From NCBI RefSeq assembly GCF_000159695.1, contig NZ_CM000955.1, positions 501,543 to 565,542 on the forward strand: a DNA stretch of 64,000 nucleotides. The letters run 5' to 3'. Made by a program: the position numbers and the translations under genes. Below the pieces are notes generated by a model. It was not told the origin of the DNA. It worked only from the letters and a program-made list of their open reading frames with translations, and ran no database searches. Shown here one piece after another: positions 43,760 through 52,338 of the stretch. Origin of the DNA: Finegoldia magna ATCC 53516 (GTDB lineage: Bacteria; Bacillota; Clostridia; Tissierellales; Peptoniphilaceae). Every line of letters starts with the position of its first letter. The stretch's first letter is position 1.

Positions 43760-45674
43760 TAGTATTTACGTTCTTGATACAAGTTCTAACTAAAACTGCT
43801 AATAATAACAAGAATACTATGATTGATCCAATTGTACCAATGTTGAATTTTGAAGATAAATCAAGAACTTCAGCTAATGTCTTGTCGCCAACTTTGATGA
43901 TAGCAAATGCAGCAAGTAAAATACCTACAACACCTTCACCTGCGATAAATCCAGATGTGAACAATACACCATTTTCTTCTTGTTCTTTTCTTAATTCTTC
44001 GTTTTTAACTTTTCTCTTGTCAACAAATAATCTGATTAAACCACCAGTCATGATAGCTGTAGAAGTATTGATTGGTAAATACAAACCTACTGCAAATGGT
44101 AATACTGGAATTCCTAAAATTTCAACAACAACTGCAATGAATGCTCCTGCGAAAACTAATCCCCAAGGAAGCGATCCACCCATTACACCTTCGATTATAA
44201 GTTTCATCAACATACCTTGTGGTGCAGGAAGTTCGTCTGTTCCATATCCCCAAGATGAATCTAATAACCATAAAATAGCTCCGATTACAAGTGCAGATAC
44301 AGTAACACCGATTAATTCACCGATTTGTTGTTTGTATGGAGTAGCTCCAACCAAGAAACCAGTCTTTAAGTCTTGTGAAGTATCCCCTGAAATAGCAGCG
44401 ATAACACAGATTACAGTACCAATTGAAATAGCCATCATCATACCATCATGACCAGTATTTCCCATAGCCTTGATCAACAATGAAGTTATCAATAAAGCAG
44501 CAATAGTCATACCAGAAACTGGGTTGTTAGAAGATCCAATAAGACCAACCAAACGAGATGATACAGTTGCAAAGAAGAAACCAAATACAACGATAATAAT
44601 TGATCCAATAGGACCAACTGGAATAATTGGTAAAATAGCCATTACAACTGCGATAGCAAGAATAGATATTCCTATGAATTTCATACTCAAATCTTTTTCA
44701 GTACGAAGAACTGAATCTGTACCCAAACCTTGTGATTTGTAGTCTTTCATAGCATCTCTGAAAGTTCTAATAATTAGTGGCAATGATTTAATTAAAGATA
44801 TAATACCACCAGTAGCTACAGCACCAGCTCCTATATATCTTAAATAAGTACCCCAAATATCTTTTACAGTCATAGCAGAAATAGCCTTATCTGCAGCACC
44901 GATTATGTTGTCTCCACCGAATAATTTCATAAGTGGCATAATAACTAACCAACCTAAAGTTGCACCACTTAGCATATATCCAGAAATCTTAGGACCACAA
45001 ATATAACCAACACCTACCAAAGATGGAAGTGGGTCGATACCGATACCAGCACCTGAGAAAGATTTAACTGTAATTTCTTTTGATAATGAAGATGGGAAAA
45101 TCTTCAAACCATCAGCAAAGAATTTGTATACAGCAGCCAAACCTAAACCCTTGAATACAAGCTTAGCCTTGGATCCACCTTCTTCACCTGCTAATAAAAC
45201 CTCTGCACAAGCAGTTCCTTCTGGATATGGAATAACCCCGTGTTCCTTAACTATTAAAGCATTTCTCAATGGAACCATGAATAAAACCCCTAGTAAACCA
45301 CCAATAAGAGTAATAACCCCTATTTCGATTAATGATGGAGCTGGTTCATTCCATTCCTTCATCCAAATAAATAATGCTGGCATTGTAAAGATAGCACCTG
45401 CGGCAACTGATTCCCCTGCGGAACCTATAGTTTGAACGATGTTGTTTTCCAAAATAGAATCCCTCTTGAAAATCAATCTGATAACTCCCATTGAAATAAC
45501 TGCAGCAGGAATTGATGCAGATACTGTCAAGCCAACTCTAAGACCTAAATATGCATTAGCTCCACCAAATACAATTGCCATGATAATACCGAAAATAATA
45601 GAGAATGGTGTAAGCTCTGGCAAGACCTTATCGGCCGAAATAAAAGGCTTAAAGTCATTATTATTGTTACTCAT
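43746..45674 (-). CDS. OPT family oligopeptide transporter
   Basis: This 642-residue membrane protein of the OPT family has about fifteen hydrophobic segments. It has the N-terminal SIIFGIIMAIVFGGANAYLGLR block and GGDNIIGAADK and SGDTSQDLKTGFLVGATPYK further on, which are family signatures. It is a proton-linked importer of peptides or of metal chelates. AAAGGAGGG precedes the ATG at 45674; a longer open frame to 45716 lacks a ribosome site. Confidence 0.92.
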   Translation of the reverse strand: MSNNNNDFKPFISADKVLPELTPFSIIFGIIMAIVFGGANAYLGLRVGLTVSASIPAAVISMGVIRLIFKRDSILENNIVQTIGSAGESVAAGAIFTMPALFIWMKEWNEPAPSLIEIGVITLIGGLLGVLFMVPLRNALIVKEHGVIPYPEGTACAEVLLAGEEGGSKAKLVFKGLGLAAVYKFFADGLKIFPSSLSKEITVKSFSGAGIGIDPLPSLVGVGYICGPKISGYMLSGATLGWLVIMPLMKLFGGDNIIGAADKAISAMTVKDIWGTYLRYIGAGAVATGGIISLIKSLPLIIRTFRDAMKDYKSQGLGTDSVLRTEKDLSMKFIGISILAIAVVMAILPIIPVGPIGSIIIVVFGFFFATVSSRLVGLIGSSNNPVSGMTIAALLITSLLIKAMGNTGHDGMMMAISIGTVICVIAAISGDTSQDLKTGFLVGATPYKQQIGELIGVTVSALVIGAILWLLDSSWGYGTDELPAPQGMLMKLIIEGVMGGSLPWGLVFAGAFIAVVVEILGIPVLPFAVGLYLPINTSTAIMTGGLIRLFVDKRKVKNEELRKEQEENGVLFTSGFIAGEGVVGILLAAFAIIKVGDKTLAEVLDLSSKFNIGTIGSIIVFLLLLAVLVRTCIKNVNTNEAK

Positions 45675-45829
45675 AAATATACCCTCCTTTTTATATATAT
45701 AAATTAACAAAATCATTATACCAAATTGAATTTATTTTGTCAATAATATTTATTGCTTTACACTTAAATACTCAAAGAATTATAAAAATATTTAAGAAAC
45801 AAATATCTGAACTTTTCTACTAAAATAGT

Positions 45830-45857
45830 TTGAATTTTCCCAAATTAATAGTATAAT
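45830..45857 (+). promoter_or_regulatory. Promoter of the coiled-coil lipoprotein gene
   Basis: TTGAAT at 45830-45835 and TATAAT at 45852-45857 are separated by 16 bases. Confidence 0.65.
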
Positions 45858-45890
45858 AAAAGAGTTGGAATAAATTAATTGGAGGGAATT

Positions 45891-46496
45891 ATGAAAAAGA
45901 AATTTTTAACAGTATTATTAGTATTATCAATGGTTGTATTAGCCTCATGTTCTAATCAAAAAGGATCAGAATTAGAAAGCAAATTAAAAGAAGTTGAAAC
46001 TGACAAGAAATTTGCATTAGAAAACTTAAACGATGCTAACAACAAAATCAAAGAATTGAATGCAAAAATTCAAGAACAAGAACAAGGTTATAGCTCAAAA
46101 GTATTAGTAAATGATCTAACAGCAGAAATGAGCAATGAACAATTACAAAAAGTATTGCAAAACACAATCGCTTACAAATTGACAGCTGATGATCAAGAAT
46201 TAGCACAAGAAACAACAGTTGAAGTAGCAGAAATGCCTAAAACATTAAACTTCATCGTACAAATTCCAGAAGACTTAAAATCATCAGAAAAAGCAAAAAC
46301 AATCTTGAACTTACAAGCACCAAAAATCAATGTAAATGGTAAAGCAGCACAAGTTGAAGAACAAGAAGAACACGACGCAATAAAATACGTAGTAAACTTA
46401 GAATCTGCAGGAAAAGAAGCAAAAATCGATCTACCACAAGACATAAACGCAAAATTACAAAGACCAAACCAACAACTTGTAATCAAAGCAAAATAA
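45891..46496 (+). CDS. Lipoprotein with coiled coil, hypothetical
   Basis: This 201-residue protein has lipobox VLASCS with the modified Cys near 20. A coiled coil follows at about 25-62 (SELESKLKEVETDKKFALEN). The C-terminal portion is beta-rich (TTVEVAEMPKTLNFIVQIPE) and ends KLQRPNQQLVIKAK. GGAGGGAATT precedes the ATG at 45891. It is probably surface-anchored. No family is recognised. Confidence 0.75.
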   Translation: MKKKFLTVLLVLSMVVLASCSNQKGSELESKLKEVETDKKFALENLNDANNKIKELNAKIQEQEQGYSSKVLVNDLTAEMSNEQLQKVLQNTIAYKLTADDQELAQETTVEVAEMPKTLNFIVQIPEDLKSSEKAKTILNLQAPKINVNGKAAQVEEQEEHDAIKYVVNLESAGKEAKIDLPQDINAKLQRPNQQLVIKAK

Positions 46497-46520
46497 AACA
46501 ATTAGCCACTAGATATGAAC

Positions 46521-46560
46521 TGACCCACAAAAGTTAGACATAAAAACTAACTTAAGGAGA
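46521..46560 (+). mobile_element. IS3/IS150-type left end remnant
   Basis: TGACCCACAAAAGTTAGACA resembles the terminal repeat of IS150-group IS3 elements, and a related end (TGACCCCAAAAAGTTGGAC) lies at 62868. No transposase follows: the IS256-type element begins 13 bases later and may have inserted into it. Confidence 0.5.
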
Positions 46561-46572
46561 TCAGTTTGGGTA

Positions 46573-48132
46573 TGTGAAAAGTTTTGTGTATCGGCTCCTC
46601 CTGATAGGTTGTGAGCTGATATTTTTTTGATTTTAAAAAAATATACTTTTATTACTAAAATCTGAAAGTTCAGATATTTGTAACCTAATTTTGGCACAAT
46701 TAAACTAAAAGGTCAAGATTTTTATAAAAATCTCCATTTTTGCCTAATTATATTTCTTAAAAATTTGAAGATTTCTGTCAAGAGCTGGTCGTCAGACCAG
46801 GGCTATGTCTTTACTCTTGATTGAATGATTCAAATTTTTTATTATTTTTATGGCAAAATTTAGATTCTGCCTTCAAAAAATATTGATAGTTGTGACAGTA
46901 TTTGATCCCATCCTCTTATTTTACTTGTCCATTTACTTGAAGCATCTACCATCGCTAGATACAAGCTTTTTTGTAGGGCGTAGTCGCTTGGAAATATTGT
47001 TTTGTTTTTTGTTACTTTTCTAAGTTGTCTATTAAAGTTTTCTATGCTATTTGTTGTATATATTAGTTTTCTTATTCCTTCTGGATATTTAAAATATGTT
47101 GATAATTCAGCCCAGTTATTTCTCCATGAATTTACACACATTTGGTATTTTTTGCCCCATTTTTCTTCAAATATATCTAGGTTACTTAGTATTAGTTTTT
47201 CTGTTGATGCTTTGTATACTGTTTTTAAGTCTTTCATTAACTCTTTTATATCTCTATATGATACGAATTTTGTTGAATTTCTTATTTGATGAATTACGCA
47301 TTTCTGAATTTCTGTTTTTGGATATACACTTTCTATTGCTTGGCTAAATCCTGATAAATTATCTGTTGAAACTATTAATATATCTTCTAATCCTCGTTCT
47401 TTTAATTGATTTAATACCAATAGCCAGTATTTACTTGATTCATTTTCTCCTACCCACATTCCAAGGATTTCTTTGTATCCTTCGGTATTATATCCTAGTG
47501 CTATATATACTGCTTTTTTTACTACTATGTTATTTTCCCTTACATGATAGTGTATTGCATCTAAAAATACAAATGGATATACTTTTTCTAAGGGTCTATT
47601 TTGCCATTCTTCAATAGTTGGTAGTATTTTATTTGTTATTTTGCTTACCATGGATTCTGATATTCCAAATCCATAGATTTCTTTTATGTGTGTTGATATG
47701 TCCCTTGTTGTCATTCCTTTTGCATACATAGATATTATTTGGTTTTCTATGTTTAATATGTCTTTTTGATATTTTTTCAATGCTTGTGGCTCAAAGGATC
47801 CTTCTCTGTCTCGTGGTATGTTTAGGTCTATGTTTGCGTATGATGATTTAACTGTTTTTTACTTGATCCATTTCTTGTGTTTAATGACAGTGGGTTTTCA
47901 CCATATTCATAATCTAGATGTTCATCTAACTCTGCTTTTAACATTTGTTCCATTTTGTCTCCTAGAAAATCTTTTAAGGCTTCTTGAATATCTCGTACTG
48001 TTTCTGGTTGATACTCTTCAATTAACATCTTGGATATTTTGTTGAGTCTTGTTTCTGGTCTTTTTCTTCGCATTTTAAAATCCTCCTGATTATTATTATA
48101 TCAGGAGGATTCTATACACAAACTATTTCACA
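46573..48132 (-). mobile_element. IS256-family insertion sequence, transposase frameshifted
   Basis: The ends are related inverted repeats: left TGTGAAAAGTTTTGTGTATC with CTCCTCCTGATA, right (reverse complement) TGTGAAATAGTTTGTGTATA with ATCCTCCTGATA. It is about 1560 bp long and contains one Mutator-type transposase gene broken by a one-base deletion. Its right end abuts a 540-bp gene-free stretch before the TerY-P-like operon. Confidence 0.85.
46860..48073 (-). pseudogene. IS256/Mutator-type transposase, one-base frameshift
   Basis: The N-terminal 81 residues (48073-47828) and the C-terminal 306 residues (47780-46860) belong to one IS256 transposase. DAIHYHVRENN, STDNLSGFSQAI and TTNSIENFNRQLRK carry the expected acidic residues. 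The break lies in a run of six A on the coding strand near 47860. With seven A the frame runs on as SSKKTVKSSYANIDLNIPRD. The phase does not fit a normal minus-one slippery site, so the gene is probably inactive. Confidence 0.85.
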
Positions 48133-48671
48133 GTCTCTGTAAATAAAAAAATAAAATTAGTACGAAATCGATTAAATTCATAACTTCCTATCTGTTAATT
48201 TAGTATTTATAATAGATTTAATCTAAATTTACTATAATCTTTGTCTTTTGTTAAATATAAATAAACAAATTCAATTTTTCATTGCTATGTTAATATCCTT
48301 GACCTTGAATAACTTGAATAATAACTAAGTAATATATCCAATACATCCAAATTTTATGGCATTTTAATAGAATCTTCATTAAAATTTACAGAAAATTCTA
48401 ATAAAATTTATTTACTATACTAATTTTTTTGTTACTAATGATTTACTAAAAAACTCACTAAATATATTATAATACTATCTACTCATTTTAACATCAGCAA
48501 CTTGCATTTAGAATTCACTATAGATTTATTCTATATTTTAAAATAAATCTTATAAATCTCTACTAATTGTACGAATATTTGTATAGTAACATTTATATTT
48601 ATCGAAAATATTTTAAAAATAATGGATAATATCTCCTTCTCTACCTAATAATTTGTTTACTTAATTGCAGC
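48133..48671. other. Gene-free AT-rich stretch
   Basis: About 540 bases without a convincing open frame, RNA gene or repeat. It separates the IS256-type element from the 3' end of the TerY-P-like operon. No clear terminator hairpin was seen directly after the stop codon at 48672. Confidence 0.5.
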
Positions 48672-49955
48672 TCAAACTGTTTGATGAGGAATAATGTTAG
48701 CTGCACACCCCTTTACTAATCTGGATTTATAACCATCAAAAAAATAGAATTCTCCTCTATTTAATTTTTTTATATCTTCTGGACTTAGAATATAATCCTT
48801 ATCTTCTGAATAAGTAAAAGTATTTGTGCTATTAAAACCTGGTATTATTTGTGACCATTTATGGATATTGTGTCCTGATGAACTGGATTCTGAAATCTTT
48901 GTTTTATCATATTTTCCGAAAAACTCTGCCCATTTTGTTCTTGATATTCCTGAAGAATGGTTGAATAGTAGGTAATTATGACAAAGTCCTAATACGGATT
49001 CATATATTTGGACATCATTAGCGCAAGCTGAAAAGAAATCAGATTCTCCAATCATAAAACTTGTATTAGGCTTTGGTTTTGATAATATTTCTGTAAGAAC
49101 TTCACCTTTTGTAAGTGATATATCATCAATTACAACAGCAAAGCCTCCATACTTATAAAGTTCATTTAGTTCTGATAACAAAAGCCTTGTATAAAGAGAT
49201 TCTGATGAGCTTAGCAAATCTACACTTATAACTTCGTATCCTTTGTTATATGCAGATCTTAGAGACTCTTGCTTTTTTGATAAACGATTGCTCAGTATAG
49301 GACTCATTTCAATTGAAAGATTATTTAAAAATATTTTAATATTTCCAAGTTCTTTTCCTCCAGATGCTAAATAAAATTGGAGATCTTGTCCTACTTGTGG
49401 ACTTATTTGACCTTGGTTAACCGCTGATTGAACTTTAGAAACCAAACTACCATGGGGGCATTTAAAAAAGGCTGGCAAGGACGGATTTCTCTTTGCTATC
49501 ATTAAATACTTCGCCATTCCCTCGAAGTATAGACTTATAGAGCTAGACAAATTAAAATCTTTTTTGCCTACATCTGATAAAATTTTTGATATTACACTGG
49601 AGTCATTTTCTATAAAAGGATCATAATTAGCTTGATTTTGAATTTGTCCTAGATTTCTCCTTGAAAATAAAATTGAATTGCTATAATTAGCTAGAATCTC
49701 ATCTTCCAATTCTAAATTATAATTGTGTAATAAAATAACAGGGATATTATATTTTTTAATCATGGTAATATAGGCCATTATAGCTGCGTTTCTTTCGTCT
49801 TTGCTAGCACCAGATACAACAAAATTGCTTGCACTAGAGCTGTTTTCGAAAAGCTCGTCAAAAGAAATAGACCTATAATTTTTAATGTTTTTCTTCCTAT
49901 TATTTTTGAAGTCTATGTTTTTTTTCTTTAAATAATTAATTAATTTCCAAATCAT
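48672..49955 (-). CDS. VirD4/HerA-like ATPase homologue without a P-loop
   Basis: This 427-residue protein has the outline of a VirD4/TraD-type motor but lacks its catalytic motifs. NFVVSGASKDERNAAIMAYI sits where Walker A should be and has no GKS/T. The strand FAVVIDDISLT stands in for Walker B, and the end LNRGEFYFFDGYKSRLVKG resembles the C-terminal segment of TraG/TraD proteins. It starts 2 bases after the intact ATPase gene. A hetero-oligomer with one active and one inactive subunit is plausible. It is the last gene of the operon. Confidence 0.6.
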   Translation of the reverse strand: MIWKLINYLKKKNIDFKNNRKKNIKNYRSISFDELFENSSSASNFVVSGASKDERNAAIMAYITMIKKYNIPVILLHNYNLELEDEILANYSNSILFSRRNLGQIQNQANYDPFIENDSSVISKILSDVGKKDFNLSSSISLYFEGMAKYLMIAKRNPSLPAFFKCPHGSLVSKVQSAVNQGQISPQVGQDLQFYLASGGKELGNIKIFLNNLSIEMSPILSNRLSKKQESLRSAYNKGYEVISVDLLSSSESLYTRLLLSELNELYKYGGFAVVIDDISLTKGEVLTEILSKPKPNTSFMIGESDFFSACANDVQIYESVLGLCHNYLLFNHSSGISRTKWAEFFGKYDKTKISESSSSGHNIHKWSQIIPGFNSTNTFTYSEDKDYILSPEDIKKLNRGEFYFFDGYKSRLVKGCAANIIPHQTV

Positions 49956-49957
49956 TT

Positions 49958-51259
49958 TTACCTAAAATCATCAAACTTAAATATAAAAGGTTGGCTAAAG
50001 GGTAGCCCAACTATTGCTTGGCCTACAGGAAGAGAGTTTTGATGCCAGTCTTCTACTGTTTGCCCCAATCTTTTTTCCTCTACCATAGTAAGGTCAGACT
50101 TCTGGTAGTCTTCTATAATGAGATTTTTGCCATAAAGGTTGCTAACATATTCCCTTGAGGCCATATCATTTGTCCTGAAAGAGATAAGCGTTGAAAAACC
50201 AGCCATTATATTCATAGCCCTAGATTCTCCATATATATCTACCAACTGTTCTATGCTTTGAATTCCTGCCAAGATTTTTAGACCCATGCTTCTGCCGAAG
50301 TTGACACCGTCTTCTATATGTTCTAGTAAAGGTATAAGCTTAAATTCGTCACAAATCAAATAAACATTTCCAGTTTTTTGATTTCTGGACATGGCTTCTT
50401 TGAGAGCTTGGTCAAAACATAGCCTATATATAGGCGTCAAAGAGTTGCCCTTGGCTAAATCATATTCTATAAATAAAGTTTTTCCGCCCTTGTTTCTGAC
50501 AAAATTTCTTATAGAAAAATTTCCTTTTTTTGCAAAATTGCCAACAAAAATATCTCTAACAACAGAAAACATTTCTGAAAGAACACCCTGACTTTGCGGA
50601 CCAGGGTAGGAAATATAAGAATTGACTGCTACCAAGTCTTTGTGACTAGCCAGCATGGCTTTGACCTTATTTTCATCACAAGAATCTAGGAGGCTTCTCA
50701 GTTCATTATTATAAAACATCTTTTTTCTGACATTTTTATCTTGGACACCTGCTCTGGTAAGGGATAAGAGTATGGACGATAAAACATCACTAGCAGCATT
50801 TGGGAAAAAGGCATTGGTTGTGTTCTTTACCCTCTCTTTAAATAATGACTTGCAAATCTCATTGCAATTTTGCTTTATGTGTTCATCATCAGTCCCGTCT
50901 GCTAGGATATCCCTAAAAATATTCCATTTTGATGATGTGTCTGTAATATTATCTATAAACAAATCACCATTTTCAAAAAACCTTTGGATATAATCTCCCT
51001 TGGTGTCAAAAATTATCATTACATCTTCATTTGTCATTTGTGCTTTTAATTGTTTTATAATATGGAAAAAAAGGGTGGACTTGCCAGATCCAGTTGAGCC
51101 AAGCATCAATAAATGCTTGGATAATTGGTCTTCAGACATAGTAAAACTAGCCATCTTTCCATCCTTTTCTCCCTCAAATTTTAGAAAATTCGAACTATTA
51201 TTTGTTACAATCTTATTATAGGCAACACTAGATCCGTATAAAATTTTAAAAGACATCAC
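49958..51259 (-). CDS. VirD4/TraG-like motor ATPase
   Basis: This 433-residue ATPase resembles type IV coupling proteins. Walker A GSTGSGKS is at 54-61, IIFDTKGDY at 82-90 matches the conserved DxKG element, Walker B NVYLICDEF is at 298-306, and GLKILAGIQSIEQL is the sensor-type glutamine motif. It has no N-terminal membrane helices, unlike conjugative VirD4, so it is soluble. No other conjugation genes remain in the window. It lies between a metallopeptidase-like gene and its P-loop-less homologue, in the operon with the TerY-P-like triad. Confidence 0.8.
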   Translation of the reverse strand: MMSFKILYGSSVAYNKIVTNNSSNFLKFEGEKDGKMASFTMSEDQLSKHLLMLGSTGSGKSTLFFHIIKQLKAQMTNEDVMIIFDTKGDYIQRFFENGDLFIDNITDTSSKWNIFRDILADGTDDEHIKQNCNEICKSLFKERVKNTTNAFFPNAASDVLSSILLSLTRAGVQDKNVRKKMFYNNELRSLLDSCDENKVKAMLASHKDLVAVNSYISYPGPQSQGVLSEMFSVVRDIFVGNFAKKGNFSIRNFVRNKGGKTLFIEYDLAKGNSLTPIYRLCFDQALKEAMSRNQKTGNVYLICDEFKLIPLLEHIEDGVNFGRSMGLKILAGIQSIEQLVDIYGESRAMNIMAGFSTLISFRTNDMASREYVSNLYGKNLIIEDYQKSDLTMVEEKRLGQTVEDWHQNSLPVGQAIVGLPFSQPFIFKFDDFR

Positions 51260-51268
51260 ATGCTCCTA

Positions 51269-52018
51269 TTATAAACCATAAGATTGGCCAATACCTATAT
51301 CCTGTCCCTTGTCCTGGTCATTAGCCTTAGGTTGTATATTACTATTCCTACTTTCCCTATCAGCTAAAAAATCAAAGCCCTGATCTTTTTTATAGTTATT
51401 TCCATATTTTTGCTCATAGGAAGAGTTTATTTCATTTTTAATCTTCTCTTCATAGTTTTTTCCATATACCTGCTCTGCCTTTAGCTTATAATAATTGTTT
51501 TCTATGTCCCTAGTATGTTTATAATCGTATAGGTCCCTGTCTTTGACATTTGCGGTCATCTTGTCAAACTTGCTGTTGGCATATTCATAGGCATCTTTTT
51601 CTACTGGCTGAAACCTATATTTGACATCAGAATTCATACCATTAGGCTCTTGATATTGGTCAAAATTCCTTCGCCAATCACCTATTTTATTTACATCATC
51701 AATATTTCCTATATTGGCCCTGCCAACTATACAGTCATCTTGGAAAGCATGCCTACCCTCATGGATTATCGTATCGCAGTTGTCATAGCGCCTATCATCT
51801 TGCATGATCAGTCTTTTATTGATGGCGATTTTGCTAGGATCATAAGCTGAGTAATATCCAGCTATATTTTTTTTAGGCATATTTTCTGGTGTAACAATCC
51901 TTGCTGGCCTATTTTGACTGGCAGCCATTGTATTTTCCAATTTTTGATAGAAATCAAGCCTCTGGTCATAGGTCATATTTTGCCAATTTTGTTTGCGAAG
52001 AGTATTAAAATCAATCAT
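51269..52018 (-). CDS. Protein with HEGRH metallopeptidase-like motif
   Basis: This 249-residue soluble protein contains CDTIIHEGRHAFQDD with His86, Glu87 and His90, a variant of the zinc HExxH motif. A possible third ligand lies in the helical stretch PVEKDAYEYANSKFD. The C-terminal third is polar and low in complexity. It begins inside the end of the 103-residue gene (8-base overlap) and ends 9 bases before the VirD4-like gene. A proteolytic effector or processing role is possible but unproven. No family is recognised. Confidence 0.6.
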   Translation of the reverse strand: MIDFNTLRKQNWQNMTYDQRLDFYQKLENTMAASQNRPARIVTPENMPKKNIAGYYSAYDPSKIAINKRLIMQDDRRYDNCDTIIHEGRHAFQDDCIVGRANIGNIDDVNKIGDWRRNFDQYQEPNGMNSDVKYRFQPVEKDAYEYANSKFDKMTANVKDRDLYDYKHTRDIENNYYKLKAEQVYGKNYEEKIKNEINSSYEQKYGNNYKKDQGFDFLADRESRNSNIQPKANDQDKGQDIGIGQSYGL

Positions 52019-52322
52019 TTTTTCCTATGACCCTATCTTTTTTGAAAGTAAACTTATCATAAAATTGTAGTATTTCTGGATTTTTCATAAGTAAGTCCAT
52101 TGAGAAAATCGCATTGAGATAGGATGCGTTTTCTTTTTCCATAATATCCTTGATGGATACACCTTTGTAACTATAGTTTTTTCTTTCTCCATTAAAATAG
52201 CCCACAACAGCTTTTTTTAATATATCAGAGAAGCTTCCTATATTTTCATACATCCTTTGTGCATCTTCTTTGCTTATTGACATGTCTTTTGCAATGATGT
52301 CAATGGTTTTTTCCTTATCCAT
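52011..52322 (-). CDS. Hypothetical 103-residue protein of the TerY-P-like operon
   Basis: The protein is small, helical and charged, beginning MDKEKTIDIIAKDMSISKED and ending KKDRVIGKND. AGAGGT precedes the ATG. It overlaps the metallopeptidase-like gene by 8 bases and follows the phosphatase gene by 16, so it is a true operon member. It might be an adaptor or an inhibitor of its neighbour. No family is recognised. Confidence 0.6.
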   Translation of the reverse strand: MDKEKTIDIIAKDMSISKEDAQRMYENIGSFSDILKKAVVGYFNGERKNYSYKGVSIKDIMEKENASYLNAIFSMDLLMKNPEILQFYDKFTFKKDRVIGKND

Positions 52323-52338
52323 AAATTACCTCTGTTTT

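Noticed and set aside
47828..47880. Programmed minus-one frameshift in the IS256-type transposase
   Set aside because: The A run is out of phase with a standard X-XXY-YYZ slippery heptamer, and IS256 transposases are normally made from a single frame.
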